Source of the DNA: Lachnospiraceae bacterium
Lineage (GTDB): Bacteria; Bacillota; Clostridia; Lachnospirales; Lachnospiraceae
NCBI GenBank assembly: GCA_017525525.1
Contig: JAFXSQ010000075.1
Span: 1 to 64,000, forward strand
Reading direction: 5' to 3'
DNA: 64,000 nt
The translations under genes and the position numbers were made by a program. This document shows, in pieces, positions 16,177 to 26,283 of the stretch. The notes under the pieces were generated by a model. That model searched no databases. It was not told the origin of the DNA and saw only the letters and a program-made list of their open reading frames with translations. How positions within the stretch are numbered: the first letter of the stretch is position 1; each line of letters opens with the position of its first letter.

Positions 16177-19100
16177 TTACTTCTTCAATGTTTTAAATAC
16201 CTTCATGGCAGTATCACTGTCTGTCTTACCTATGCAATCTTCAAGTCCGAGAACCATGAGAGTGCACTTTGCAAGAATCTGCGGCTCCTCTAACGGATTG
16301 TAATCACTCGCCGAGAACAAAAGCGCATTGACCATCTTAAGTCCCTGGAAGTTCATAAGCTCCTCCTCGTCCTTGAAGCCCATGCTCCTCTTGATTTTGT
16401 CAAGCACCTTACGGTCCACCGGTATCTTAGCATCGTCAACCTTAAGCTGCTCGTCGAGCATCGGAAGCTTTTCTTCCTCGACAGTTATCTTATCCTTAAG
16501 CATCTCAAGCTTCTTGGCATCGTCATACTGCTTTAATCGCTGCTGGCCGCCCATAACCTTCTTAACCATGGACTGTCCGGGACCGTCAAACCATTTCACT
16601 AAAGTCTTATGATCCGTGAAGCACTTCATAAGGAAGGTTGCTCCCTCAATGGCTACCGGAAGTATCTTGGAGATATCATAGCCGCCAAAGGTCTTTACAG
16701 CCTTGGTTATAAGCTCGCCGGTTCCGGCAACAATCTTTCTTTCCTGCGCATACTTCGCAAGTGAGTTGGTCTGGATAAGAAGGTCTATATTGAGCTGCTG
16801 GTGCTTCTCAACTATCTCGTTTTGCTCCGCATCCCTGTTCTTAGCCGTATCCTTAACCTTCTGCACATCATCCTTATGCTTTTCCTTTGCCTCGGTCTTC
16901 TTCTCGCTCAGGGTATAGATATTCTTGCCCGACTTATAGAGATCAAGTCCTATGTTATAGAAGTCCTTAAAGGTATTGATGTACTCAAGCTTGCTGCTTA
17001 TGAACTTCTTGGACTCCTCGAGGAATTCCTTTGACTTGGATGCAGTCTCGAGAGCCTTATCAAGCGCGTTCTTGATATCCGTCGGTATTATCTCCTCAAA
17101 GAAGAAATGCTTCGCGCCGTTTATGTATTCGTTTGACCTTTCCTTTATGGCGTCCCATACACCGCCGTCAAGCTTGCTCGGATTATCGGCTATATCCTTG
17201 AGCTTGTCCGCAGGCCCGGATACGATATTGTTCACAATCTCCTTTGTTTCGCTTGCGGTATTCTTAACCGTTGTCGTAACCGAATTGTTGAGCATCCAGT
17301 TGACAGCGGTATCCTTCTTATCGATAACCCAGTTGGTGCTTGCCTTAATCCACTTGATATCCATCAAATTAGCCTGGGTCATCGTAAGCTTGTTGACAAA
17401 ATAAGCCTCTATCGCCGGTCCTATGCCCGGAACATCCTTAACTAACTTATCAACCTTCTCTGCATACTCCTTAGGCAGCTTCGCATACTTAGTCACAGTA
17501 TTGTATGCGGTCATTCCCTTGTTTATAACAGAAATCTGCGAAAGCTCGTTCTTAAGATCTGTCTTTAAGTCGGCAACTATCTGCTCCGAGTTCTTGTAGG
17601 TCTTATATATTATATTATCCTGAACAATCTCGGTCTTAATCTCGCCTATTCTCTCATCGAGTCCCTGAAACTCCTTCTCAACCTTTTCTATGCCTGTCTT
17701 CTTCTTTAATTCGTCTATCTTATTCTTGCCGTCCTCGATGACTTTGTCTACTATGTCATAACGCTCAGCCTTGATACCCTCATAGCCCTGTACCTCAGCA
17801 AGCGCCTTTGAAAGCTCATCCTTCTCGATTTCCTTTTGAGCCACGAAGAATTCCTTGGTATCGTAATACTTGTCCTTAACCTCTTTCTTAATGCTCTTTA
17901 AGGTGTCTATATTCTCACGGCCGAGGTCAACAAGCTTTCCTAAGTTGTTGAGGAATTTTAACTCATACGGATCTTCAGCAAGGGCTTCGCCATCCTGGTT
18001 TTCCTGCTGCTGTGTCTGCTGCTGATTCTGCTCATCCTTAGCCTGCGCCTGCTTCTTTATCTCCTCAATCTGATCGAACATCTGCTTGTAGGGCTCACGG
18101 AAGGCCTGCAATTCATGGAGAGACTTGTGGATAAAGTTGCTTGTCTTAACAGAGAATATATCATCCACTATACCCTCCTGCTCGAGCAGATCGTCAATCA
18201 GCTTGATCGAACCTAAGGCAGTGCCGGCACCCTTAGAACATGCCCAGCGAAGGATACGGTTACCCGTCTTATGGACATTGTGTCTCATAAATTTCCTGTC
18301 AAAGTTCATCAATCCATGAGTCTTTACATCACCCATGGAGCGGTAAACTTCTTCATCTCCCCTTGCCATCTCACGCTCGGCAACGGTGGTATGGACGAAC
18401 TTCAACGCATTTCTGAAAAGCTCCCAGTCTATCGCAGTCTTTCTCTTTCTGACAAATATCTGGTTATTCGTGTACATATTCTTGTTGGTCCAGTCGAACT
18501 TCTTCGCATTCTCAAACTTCATGTCATCATTGACCTGGGTTGTAAGAAGCGATACGAAGGCTTTCTCGTAGGAGTCCTTCTTAAGGTTGACATGTCCCTC
18601 AGCGCCATAGGTCGTCTCAAGGAACTCATCAATAAGCTCATCCCTTCCCTTTGCGTTGACGTAATTCCTGTCATCCTCAGAGGTACCGAAGAAATCCCTG
18701 TACAGGTTCTTCTGTGATATATCGAGTATATCCCTGTGCTCCAAAGCTCTTACGAAGAGGGCCTTCTCCTCATCCGTCAGCGATAAGTAGCCTTCAAGAA
18801 GAGTATCTATTTCCTCCGCATTGCCGTCATGTATAGCCGCATCGAGACGTCCGTTTTCGATAAAGAACTTCTCGAACTGATCCTTATTTGCAGCCACCAT
18901 CTCATCCTTATGCTTTCTGTATATCTCCTTAGCCGCGCTTTCGTCCTTCTTATCGAGATCTTCGGTGAGCCACTCGGAGGACTTTCTTACCGCAAGAAGT
19001 CTTCTCTGCTCGCCCTCTATCTCGTCCACAAGATCCATGGCCCTGTTAAGAAGCTGCCAGTCTATGGTCTCCTTTCTGTCTAAAGCGCCGGAAGCAAAAT

Positions 19101-22100
19101 CTTCTCTCTTAAATCCGTTCTTGCTTATATTCTCATGATCCTTGAGCTGGAAGGAAAGAAGCGCTCCCATGGCGTTCTTTATCATATCCTCGGAGGAAGC
19201 TGCAAGAAGGGCCTTCTCCTTTTCCTTCGGATCCTTTAATTTGTCAATCAAAAGCGCGCGCTTTACATCATTTGCAAAGCCCCATACTTTGTTATCACCA
19301 TTTCTTCCGCCCGAGCTATAATCAAGAGCGGTTCTGTCCTGAAGAAGATAGATGACAAGTCTCTGCTGGTGTTCCTCAAGATTATTCAGTCTGTGAATGA
19401 TATCCTGTATTCTTTCCTTGTTGAACTGATTCTTGACTTCCTTACCTACTACATCCAGCACGCCGGCCTTCCTCTGCTCTGCAAGATCGGTCTCGGAATA
19501 CTTTATAAGCGAGTCCATAAAGCCCTTCTTTGTAGAAAGCTTCTGGGCCTTTTTATACTCCGCAAGCTGGTTTCTGGAAGTAAAGCTCTCCAAGGATTTG
19601 ATATTCTCCGCATAATCAGAAAGGACATCCCAATCCTGATCCTTCTTGAGCATCGACTTTCTCTTCTCAATCAGCTGAACAAAATCGTAGGCCTGCGCTA
19701 AAAGCTTCTCATCATAGAAGTCCTTTGTATCGGTCTGCCTTACATCAAGACATCTTAACGCCCTTCCGTAGTCAACCTTGAACTCAACCTTTTCACCCTT
19801 GATATACTTCATAAAGAGCGCCCTGTTTTCTTTGAGCTCCTCGTTGTGCTCGCCGTAGAGAACGTTCATTGTGCCCGTATCGGTCTGCTTTAAGGTGTAC
19901 AAAGCGATGGCGAGCATCTCTCTCTGCTTGTCATTCAGCCCGTTATATGCCTTGACATAAGTACGAATCTTCGATACCGCCTTCTCGAAGTCCTTCTGCC
20001 CGAAGGTTCCGGGCATATTATTTTCTTCGTAGAAGCTCTGGCTTCCTATATTGTCGCCTATCGTCACATTATCCACATGTCCGCTTGTCATAAAGGCCTG
20101 AACCCTTATGGCATCGTTAAACATGGCATTAAGCTCCGTCTTAAACGATTCCTCGTCAAACTCCTTCTTTGCGACAGCGTCCTTGACAAATCTTCCGTTA
20201 TAGTAGTCCATAACGCCTTTTTTAAGCTTATTGGCAAAGAGCTTGTCATATCTCTTGGTATTCGTGTTTTTCGCGATAGTTTCATCTACAACCTTGTAAG
20301 CCTTCTCTGCGTATGCAAAGAACGCCATCTGAGAGTCGACCATCTTTGCCATCTCGTCTCTTGAGAGCGCCTCACCCTTGCTGAACAAGAGCATTCTCAA
20401 TCTCTCTAAAGAGTCCTTCTTCATGGCAACAAGATCCGGATGTGTAACGCCATAAGCTTCAAGCTCGGAGAACTTGCCATAGAATTCCTTGAAATGCTTT
20501 GCAGCCGACTTAACATCAAGATTGGAATCCCTGTCAGAGAACCTTACCGCATAAACCGTAAAGAGCTCCATTGCCGATTGCGGGATTTCCTCAGCCTTTG
20601 CCTGCTCATATACCTTAATCAGTCGTTCGGCTTCGAGCATAAACTCATTCTTCTCGTCCGAAATCCAGTCCGCTACCCTGTCTAACTTGTCAAATATGCC
20701 ATCGTTGAAGCGCATATACTCATCAAGAATGTTAACCAGGATGTTCGGTACCTCAAAGTCCTTCTTGTCCTTTCCGGCCTTCTGAAGGATCTGTCTTGCC
20801 GAATTCCAGAGTCTGTTGTCGTCCTCCTTACCCTTCGACTTTAAGTTCTTATTCCCCTTCGAATGCTCGTAAGCAAGCGAACGTCTCTGGCTGCCGAACT
20901 GCTTTATCCTGTCGGTATTTCCGCCAAAAAGGATCTTGTCAAAGGCATTCCTGGTCGCTGACTTTTTAAGCATCATATCCCTCTCGGCTTCCTGTCTGCG
21001 CGCGTTCTTCTTCTCCATATTCTTCTTGCTTTCGGTAACAAGAACAGAGTGCGAAACGCTGACATTCTTAACACCGTTAAGGTAATCGTTAAAGTATTTC
21101 TTTATATTCTTCTTGAAGGTCTTTCTGTCCTCCGTAACCGCCTTGGCGCATACATAACCCCTGAACAAATCAAGACCTGCAACAGTCAGAAGCTCCTTTA
21201 ACTCCGGATGTTCCTTGATCAGGGCGTTATACTCACGCTGTATGGTCTTGTCATTCACAAGATAATTCACAGCCATATCAAAATAGAGCTTATTAAGGCT
21301 TTCTTCATCAAATGTCTTCTGGAAGAGCTCCGGATCCTTCATTATTGCAGCGGAAATCTCCTGCAGACGACCGTTGGCAAGTCTGTATGCCTTCTGCCTT
21401 CTCTTGGAGATATTCCTTGTCGTAAGGCCTTCTGCCTCAAGCTCTTTTTTAACCTCTTCAGAGTTATAGTAATACTTGGCAAGCTTTTCCTTAAGTTCGT
21501 TCGCCTTTGCCCTCATGTTCTCATCTATCGAACCGGCATCGCCTCTGACAGCGGTTACATAAGAGTCCTTAAAGCCCGTTAACAAATTGCTGTAGTACTT
21601 TTCGTCACGAACAGACTTATCCGAAAGCAGATTCTTTCCCTGCTGTTCAAGGAAGTATTCTCCCATCTGCGGAGACATATCTGCTTTTACATAGGCTTTT
21701 CCGAAGCTTGCATACTTCCTGTGTATCTCTTCTATAGTATTCCTTGCCACACTCTCGGCATCATCATAAAGCGCTTTCCTGAACTGTTCCTGCTTGAGAA
21801 GCCAGTCCGCTATAGGAGCAAGCTCACCTGCGCCAAAGCTGGTAATCATGCTGCGGCGTTTTTCATGCAGCTCAACTGCATCCTGCATCTCCTTGCTCAT
21901 GACGCCCTCGGAGGTACTGATATTCTTTTTGACAAAATCCCTGAGGCTGTTTAAGCTCTCATGACCGAACTTGGCCTTGTTGGCAAGCCTTTCCTTCTTT
22001 ACCGCCGTATAGGCATTTTTAATCTTGCCTTCTACTCCCTCAATCTTCTTCTTTAACTCTTCAAGCCTCTTTTCATCCTTCTCATACTTCACTCTCTTTT

Positions 22101-25100
22101 GAAGCTGATCCAGTTCAAAGTTAAGCTTGTCAAGCTTATCCTCCTCCGTGGTAGCAAAAGCAAGGTATCTTCGGGCAAGCTTGTTCTTAAGCTCTTTTCT
22201 TACCGCATCCGAATATCCCGAGAGGTCTTCGTCAAGACGCTTCATGCGTGATGATACAATTTTAGCCTGCGCAAAGAGCTTCTTCCTGTAAGTCTTCTCA
22301 TCATACTCAAAGAACACATCCTGCGCGCTTCCTCCGTGACTAAACAGGATATCCTGGTTCCCGAGCATAAAAAGCTCTGCTGCATAATCTTCAAGCGGTG
22401 TCTCTTTTGTATCCTTATTCTTCTTTTTACTCGGCTTGTTAACGAGACTCTTCATGGCATCGACAAAGAGAAGGTCATGTCCCTGACCCTTGTCATAGCT
22501 CTTCTTCAAGTCCTCATCTATTACAAATATCTCCTTTTTCTTCGGCTTCTCACCTCTTAAGGTTCTTGCCAAATCCTCGAGATAATCACCGGGCTTCTTC
22601 TGCTCTAAAGCTTTATCTATCCATCTTCTTAACTGCTCGGATACCTCGGCGCCCAGGCTCTCTGCCTTGTCCCAGAGCTTTGCCGCAAGCTCATAATGCT
22701 GCTCTCTCTTATAAAACCAGTCAGAACCCACACCAAAGTGCTTGTGAAGCGCTTTCTTCTTCAAGTCTTTTCTGTCGGTGAAGTGGTAACGAATCTTGCC
22801 GTCACGGATAAGAGTTTGGGCTCCGAGGTCACAGAGAAGCTTTCTCTGCGCAGTCTTGGCATCTTGGGCAACCTTGTCATCCTTTTCCTGAAGTCTCTTC
22901 TCGGCATGCTCGAGCATCTTATCTCCGCTTATTTCCTTTGACATAAGCTCGAGGAAGGCGTGCTGCTTATCCTCCTCCTCAAACCTGTCGTTGTCATGCA
23001 TCTTCTTAACGGCTTCCTTAAAGCCCTTTCTCTTAACCATATCCTTAAGATATGTCTTTAAGGTTTCGTACTGATCGTTGGTTATGCCGTCAAGCTGGTC
23101 TAAGCCCTTTACCTCCTTCACGAAGGGAAGCGCCTCCTTAAGCTTATCGTTCGAGAAGATTATCTGTGACAGATTCTCCGACAGGAAACCAAGCTCCGAT
23201 GCGGTAAATACTTCCCTGAAAGCCTCCGACTGCAGGCATTCCTCGCCAAGCAGTCTTCCGCCGTAAGAGAAGTCTGACTTCTTTATGCCCTCAAGCATCA
23301 TGGAATTATCGGCTGCCTCTCTGTATTCGTTCCTGGTAAGCTTCTTGGATTTATCCAATGACTTTTCCGCTGTCTCTATCTTTTTAATCTCATTCCTTAA
23401 GTCATTCCTTAAGTCGTTAAGCATGTTCTTGTCTAATCTTCCGTACATCTTGACCATGCGGCCGAGATCCTTGGAGATGACATCCTTTGCCTTATCGACG
23501 AGCTTGTCCCAACTCTCCCTGGACATAGTCCTGTTAACCGTTTCCTCTACAAGCATATACTGGTAAGCATGTACAAGTTTAAGCTGTTCAATCATAAGCT
23601 TGCGACGGTTTCCGTCCTGCTCGTCCCACCAGTCCTTCCTGTAGATGATGAAGGTCTCGGCTGCTCCTTTAAGCTGGTCTCTGAATATCAGCTCCGAACA
23701 CTTTCCGTAAGCCTTGTCAAAATCACGCTGAAGTCTTGCGGCCTTTCTGTCCTCAAACTGCATGGTATCCATGTAGCGGCTTACTTCGGTTGCAACCCTT
23801 CCATAGCTTCCGAAGAGAGCATTGTCGCCCAAGTGCTCCATAACCTTTTTATACACATCATCGGCAATAAGCCTGCCGTACTTGGCGTTGACTATCTTCC
23901 TGACCATATCCGACATAAGACCGGCCTGCTTTTCTATAGCCTTAAGCTGATTGTCGGTAATATCCTCCTTGCCCAAAACAAGGGACTGAAGCGCCTTTGA
24001 TTTCCAGATGTCCGCGCCTCGTTCCTTCAATCTTAAAGCCTCACTCTTATCAAGCATCTCCTTGCGCTTACGATAAACCTCGAGTTCGCTCTTAGGCATC
24101 AAGTCCTTTAATTCGGCTCTGAGTGTTAAGTCGCCTTTCGTAAATACACTCTTATCGAGCATTTTGTCGGCGATCTTTTTCGAGGCCAGCTCGAACATTC
24201 TGTCCTGGAGCACCTCAAAACCAAGAGTTACATCATTCCAGCTTTCCTGATGCACCTCCCTCTTTAACAGTTTTAAGTTGCTGCACATTATTGTATTGTA
24301 ATTGATGAGCTCCCTGATGAAGCCGGTATCATCAAGATATTCTCTGTCCTTAAAGCGTTCTGCCACGGCATCAACATAGTTACCGAGCACCCATTCGGTT
24401 CCCACTCTCTTCTCGACCTGCTTTGAACCGAGCTTTCCGGTTCTGATCATGTTAAGACGAGCTTCGGTAAGCTTGAAGGTTTCGGGCTCTTCGGCTTTTT
24501 CAGCCTCATTGCTTTTTGCTTCGGCCTTCACTGCTTCGGCTTCTGCCGCCTCAGCCTTTAAGTCAACCGAAAGGTTCTTAATGTTATTTTTCTTAATGTT
24601 ATTACTCTTCTTAGTTTTGTCTTCTTTGACATACTTTCTCTCATCGCCCGTGACAAGCTCCCAGGAGAAGCGATCGGCAAACTCTCCCTTCATACCGTCG
24701 AGTTCCTTCTGAAGTGTCTTTTGAACCTCTTCAAGCTCCTCATCGAGCATAATCTTAGTCTCCACGCTCATATCAAGAGCTTCTCTCTTCTGAAGGTACT
24801 CCGAATAAAGCCTTCCGAGACGGTAATACTTTCTGATTCTGTTCACATAAAGATCCAGACGCTCATCCGAGCTGTCCGTCATGGTTGCCTTTATATAGTT
24901 TTCTCTCGCCTCGGCATCAAGCTTTATAATCTTTCTGCTCTTATTTATCTCATCCTCAAGCCTCTTTGTCGCAGTCTTGCCCTCAGCAGGAGAATTAGCA
25001 AGCTCCTGAAGCTTCTTTGTGCGTATCTCCTTTGCCTTCTTCATCATGGATTTACGACTTTTCGCACTGTACTTTTTGTTCAGCTTGTACAAATCACTTG

Positions 25101-25320
25101 CAGACTTGTCCGAAAGAAAGATGTTGTCGCCCACCGGATATCCATCTAAGCTCTCGGCAAGAAGCGTGCTCCTGTCCCACTGTATATCACTCTTCTTGTC
25201 TTGAGCATTAAAAAAACTCTTCTCCTCTTTTACCTTTTCAACAACAGCAAAATCATCATTTTCGACAGTTTTGAAAGTTGAAACCTGAAGCTTATTTTGT
25301 TTCTTGAATAACTCGTCCAT
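16177..25320 (-). CDS. Giant 3047-residue helical protein, unknown function
   Basis: A single uninterrupted frame of 9.1 kb with GGGAG seven bases before the ATG. The protein is highly charged (Lys, Glu, Asp), predicted largely helical, with no signal peptide, no membrane segment and no wall anchor, so it is probably cytoplasmic or exported by an unusual route. Degenerate internal repeats of roughly 200 residues are visible: hydrophobic segments near residues 1793 (LNDKQREMLAIALYTL), 1982 (LEEHQQRLVIYLL) and 2182 (LTDEEKALFVRAL), each followed by a second segment near 1877, 2087 (ETIDWQLLNRAMDLV) and 2297 (TAIDWELFRNALKFV). A Gln-rich linker lies near 2423-2440, before a C-terminal coiled region. 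It is first gene of the operon with the GNAT-like and peptidase-like genes. A scaffold role is a guess. Confidence 0.85.
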   Translation of the reverse strand: MDELFKKQNKLQVSTFKTVENDDFAVVEKVKEEKSFFNAQDKKSDIQWDRSTLLAESLDGYPVGDNIFLSDKSASDLYKLNKKYSAKSRKSMMKKAKEIRTKKLQELANSPAEGKTATKRLEDEINKSRKIIKLDAEARENYIKATMTDSSDERLDLYVNRIRKYYRLGRLYSEYLQKREALDMSVETKIMLDEELEEVQKTLQKELDGMKGEFADRFSWELVTGDERKYVKEDKTKKSNNIKKNNIKNLSVDLKAEAAEAEAVKAEAKSNEAEKAEEPETFKLTEARLNMIRTGKLGSKQVEKRVGTEWVLGNYVDAVAERFKDREYLDDTGFIRELINYNTIMCSNLKLLKREVHQESWNDVTLGFEVLQDRMFELASKKIADKMLDKSVFTKGDLTLRAELKDLMPKSELEVYRKRKEMLDKSEALRLKERGADIWKSKALQSLVLGKEDITDNQLKAIEKQAGLMSDMVRKIVNAKYGRLIADDVYKKVMEHLGDNALFGSYGRVATEVSRYMDTMQFEDRKAARLQRDFDKAYGKCSELIFRDQLKGAAETFIIYRKDWWDEQDGNRRKLMIEQLKLVHAYQYMLVEETVNRTMSRESWDKLVDKAKDVISKDLGRMVKMYGRLDKNMLNDLRNDLRNEIKKIETAEKSLDKSKKLTRNEYREAADNSMMLEGIKKSDFSYGGRLLGEECLQSEAFREVFTASELGFLSENLSQIIFSNDKLKEALPFVKEVKGLDQLDGITNDQYETLKTYLKDMVKRKGFKEAVKKMHDNDRFEEEDKQHAFLELMSKEISGDKMLEHAEKRLQEKDDKVAQDAKTAQRKLLCDLGAQTLIRDGKIRYHFTDRKDLKKKALHKHFGVGSDWFYKREQHYELAAKLWDKAESLGAEVSEQLRRWIDKALEQKKPGDYLEDLARTLRGEKPKKKEIFVIDEDLKKSYDKGQGHDLLFVDAMKSLVNKPSKKKNKDTKETPLEDYAAELFMLGNQDILFSHGGSAQDVFFEYDEKTYRKKLFAQAKIVSSRMKRLDEDLSGYSDAVRKELKNKLARRYLAFATTEEDKLDKLNFELDQLQKRVKYEKDEKRLEELKKKIEGVEGKIKNAYTAVKKERLANKAKFGHESLNSLRDFVKKNISTSEGVMSKEMQDAVELHEKRRSMITSFGAGELAPIADWLLKQEQFRKALYDDAESVARNTIEEIHRKYASFGKAYVKADMSPQMGEYFLEQQGKNLLSDKSVRDEKYYSNLLTGFKDSYVTAVRGDAGSIDENMRAKANELKEKLAKYYYNSEEVKKELEAEGLTTRNISKRRQKAYRLANGRLQEISAAIMKDPELFQKTFDEESLNKLYFDMAVNYLVNDKTIQREYNALIKEHPELKELLTVAGLDLFRGYVCAKAVTEDRKTFKKNIKKYFNDYLNGVKNVSVSHSVLVTESKKNMEKKNARRQEAERDMMLKKSATRNAFDKILFGGNTDRIKQFGSQRRSLAYEHSKGNKNLKSKGKEDDNRLWNSARQILQKAGKDKKDFEVPNILVNILDEYMRFNDGIFDKLDRVADWISDEKNEFMLEAERLIKVYEQAKAEEIPQSAMELFTVYAVRFSDRDSNLDVKSAAKHFKEFYGKFSELEAYGVTHPDLVAMKKDSLERLRMLLFSKGEALSRDEMAKMVDSQMAFFAYAEKAYKVVDETIAKNTNTKRYDKLFANKLKKGVMDYYNGRFVKDAVAKKEFDEESFKTELNAMFNDAIRVQAFMTSGHVDNVTIGDNIGSQSFYEENNMPGTFGQKDFEKAVSKIRTYVKAYNGLNDKQREMLAIALYTLKQTDTGTMNVLYGEHNEELKENRALFMKYIKGEKVEFKVDYGRALRCLDVRQTDTKDFYDEKLLAQAYDFVQLIEKRKSMLKKDQDWDVLSDYAENIKSLESFTSRNQLAEYKKAQKLSTKKGFMDSLIKYSETDLAEQRKAGVLDVVGKEVKNQFNKERIQDIIHRLNNLEEHQQRLVIYLLQDRTALDYSSGGRNGDNKVWGFANDVKRALLIDKLKDPKEKEKALLAASSEDMIKNAMGALLSFQLKDHENISKNGFKREDFASGALDRKETIDWQLLNRAMDLVDEIEGEQRRLLAVRKSSEWLTEDLDKKDESAAKEIYRKHKDEMVAANKDQFEKFFIENGRLDAAIHDGNAEEIDTLLEGYLSLTDEEKALFVRALEHRDILDISQKNLYRDFFGTSEDDRNYVNAKGRDELIDEFLETTYGAEGHVNLKKDSYEKAFVSLLTTQVNDDMKFENAKKFDWTNKNMYTNNQIFVRKRKTAIDWELFRNALKFVHTTVAEREMARGDEEVYRSMGDVKTHGLMNFDRKFMRHNVHKTGNRILRWACSKGAGTALGSIKLIDDLLEQEGIVDDIFSVKTSNFIHKSLHELQAFREPYKQMFDQIEEIKKQAQAKDEQNQQQTQQQENQDGEALAEDPYELKFLNNLGKLVDLGRENIDTLKSIKKEVKDKYYDTKEFFVAQKEIEKDELSKALAEVQGYEGIKAERYDIVDKVIEDGKNKIDELKKKTGIEKVEKEFQGLDERIGEIKTEIVQDNIIYKTYKNSEQIVADLKTDLKNELSQISVINKGMTAYNTVTKYAKLPKEYAEKVDKLVKDVPGIGPAIEAYFVNKLTMTQANLMDIKWIKASTNWVIDKKDTAVNWMLNNSVTTTVKNTASETKEIVNNIVSGPADKLKDIADNPSKLDGGVWDAIKERSNEYINGAKHFFFEEIIPTDIKNALDKALETASKSKEFLEESKKFISSKLEYINTFKDFYNIGLDLYKSGKNIYTLSEKKTEAKEKHKDDVQKVKDTAKNRDAEQNEIVEKHQQLNIDLLIQTNSLAKYAQERKIVAGTGELITKAVKTFGGYDISKILPVAIEGATFLMKCFTDHKTLVKWFDGPGQSMVKKVMGGQQRLKQYDDAKKLEMLKDKITVEEEKLPMLDEQLKVDDAKIPVDRKVLDKIKRSMGFKDEEELMNFQGLKMVNALLFSASDYNPLEEPQILAKCTLMVLGLEDCIGKTDSDTAMKVFKTLKK

Positions 25321-25354
25321 ACTTTATCTCCCTTCGTAAAACTAAGACTCTTCA

Positions 25355-25510
25355 CTTCCTGTTGCTTCGCAAGCCCTCGTATTTCGTCATAAGGGGTACC
25401 GCTTGCGGTGGATTCCTTATGACATCGAAGGCCGGCACCACAACGCTTCGCATTGTGGTCAGCGTCGCTCAGAGTGACACGTTCGTGTCAATACCTCCTC
25501 GTCAGCCCTA
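25355..25510. repeat. Dispersed double-hairpin element, copy 2
   Basis: Second copy of the element at 5376-5508, with the same GTCATAAGG/CCTTATGAC hairpin and a covarying second hairpin (CCACAACGC/GCATTGTGG). It ends with GACACG-TT-CGTGTC-AATAC, a short form of the terminal hairpin in the elements at 50915 and 62892, followed by AAGAATCTT at 25511. It lies in the leader region of the giant gene. Confidence 0.8.
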
Positions 25511-25539
25511 AGAATCTTATCAGCAATTACATACTCGTC

Positions 25540-25545
25540 ATTATA
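25540..25545 (-). promoter_or_regulatory. Possible -10 box of the giant-protein operon
   Basis: A perfect TATAAT on the minus strand in the 252-bp gap before the giant gene. No good -35 hexamer stands 16-18 bp upstream, so the call is weak. If real, the transcript would carry the hairpin element at 25355-25510 as its leader. Confidence 0.35.
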
Positions 25546-25572
25546 TAATCAGCAAAGTCACAAAAGTCACAC

Positions 25573-26238
25573 TCATTCAAGCAGCTGACGTATCTCCTGC
25601 ATCTTATAATCCATCGCTGTGATTGTGTCGGCGCATTTTTTTAGCTCCTGCGCCACAATCTCCGGATGCTTTAAGTTGTCCTTTTTGTATTTTAATTTGT
25701 GATCGAGGCTGGCCCAAAAGTCCATGGCAATGGTCCTGAACTGAACCTCAACCTTCATGTATTTCTTACCCGTAGTCAAAAAAATAGGCACCTCAACAAT
25801 AAGGTGCAGACTCCTGTACCCGTTTCTCTTCGGATTGCGGATATAATCCTTAACCTCGAGTACGGTAATATCGTCCTGAACGGCAAGCATGTCGGAAAGC
25901 GCATAGATATCCTCCAAAAAAGAGCATATCACGCGCACTCCGGCTATATCCGTCAGACCGGTTTCAATATTCTCCATAGTAAAGTCAAGCCCTTTCTTTC
26001 TGAGCTTGGCCATAATGCTTGTCGGCTTCTTCAGGCGGCTCTTTATGGACTCGAAGGGGTTTCTCTGGTGCACCAGGGCGAACTCTGAATTTAGCACCTT
26101 AAGCTTCGTCTCTATCTCCATAAGCGCGCACTCGTAATTCATCATCATTTCCCGGAACGGCTGCATATGCGGAAACATATCCTCCGGGTTGTCCGAATTA
26201 AGAAGCAGCTGCATACTTATATCCGACACCTGACTCAT
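25573..26238 (-). CDS. Small alarmone synthetase (GTP pyrophosphokinase, YjbM/RelQ type)
   Basis: 221-residue single-domain synthetase expected to transfer pyrophosphate from ATP to GTP or GDP, making (p)ppGpp. Signatures: the SRLKKPTSIMAKL loop, DIAGVRVICSF, IRNPKRNGYRSLH and VEVQFRT, all typical of the RelA/SpoT synthetase fold. The size fits the short RelQ/YjbM class, which lacks hydrolase, TGS and ACT domains. It lies 45 bp downstream of ytfJ with its own AGGAGAG site. The next gene downstream is the giant protein, separated by a repeat-filled gap. Confidence 0.9.
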   Translation of the reverse strand: MSQVSDISMQLLLNSDNPEDMFPHMQPFREMMMNYECALMEIETKLKVLNSEFALVHQRNPFESIKSRLKKPTSIMAKLRKKGLDFTMENIETGLTDIAGVRVICSFLEDIYALSDMLAVQDDITVLEVKDYIRNPKRNGYRSLHLIVEVPIFLTTGKKYMKVEVQFRTIAMDFWASLDHKLKYKKDNLKHPEIVAQELKKCADTITAMDYKMQEIRQLLE

Positions 26239-26283
26239 AACATCTCTCCTAATCTGTTATAAAAATATAGTGTAATAAACCGA

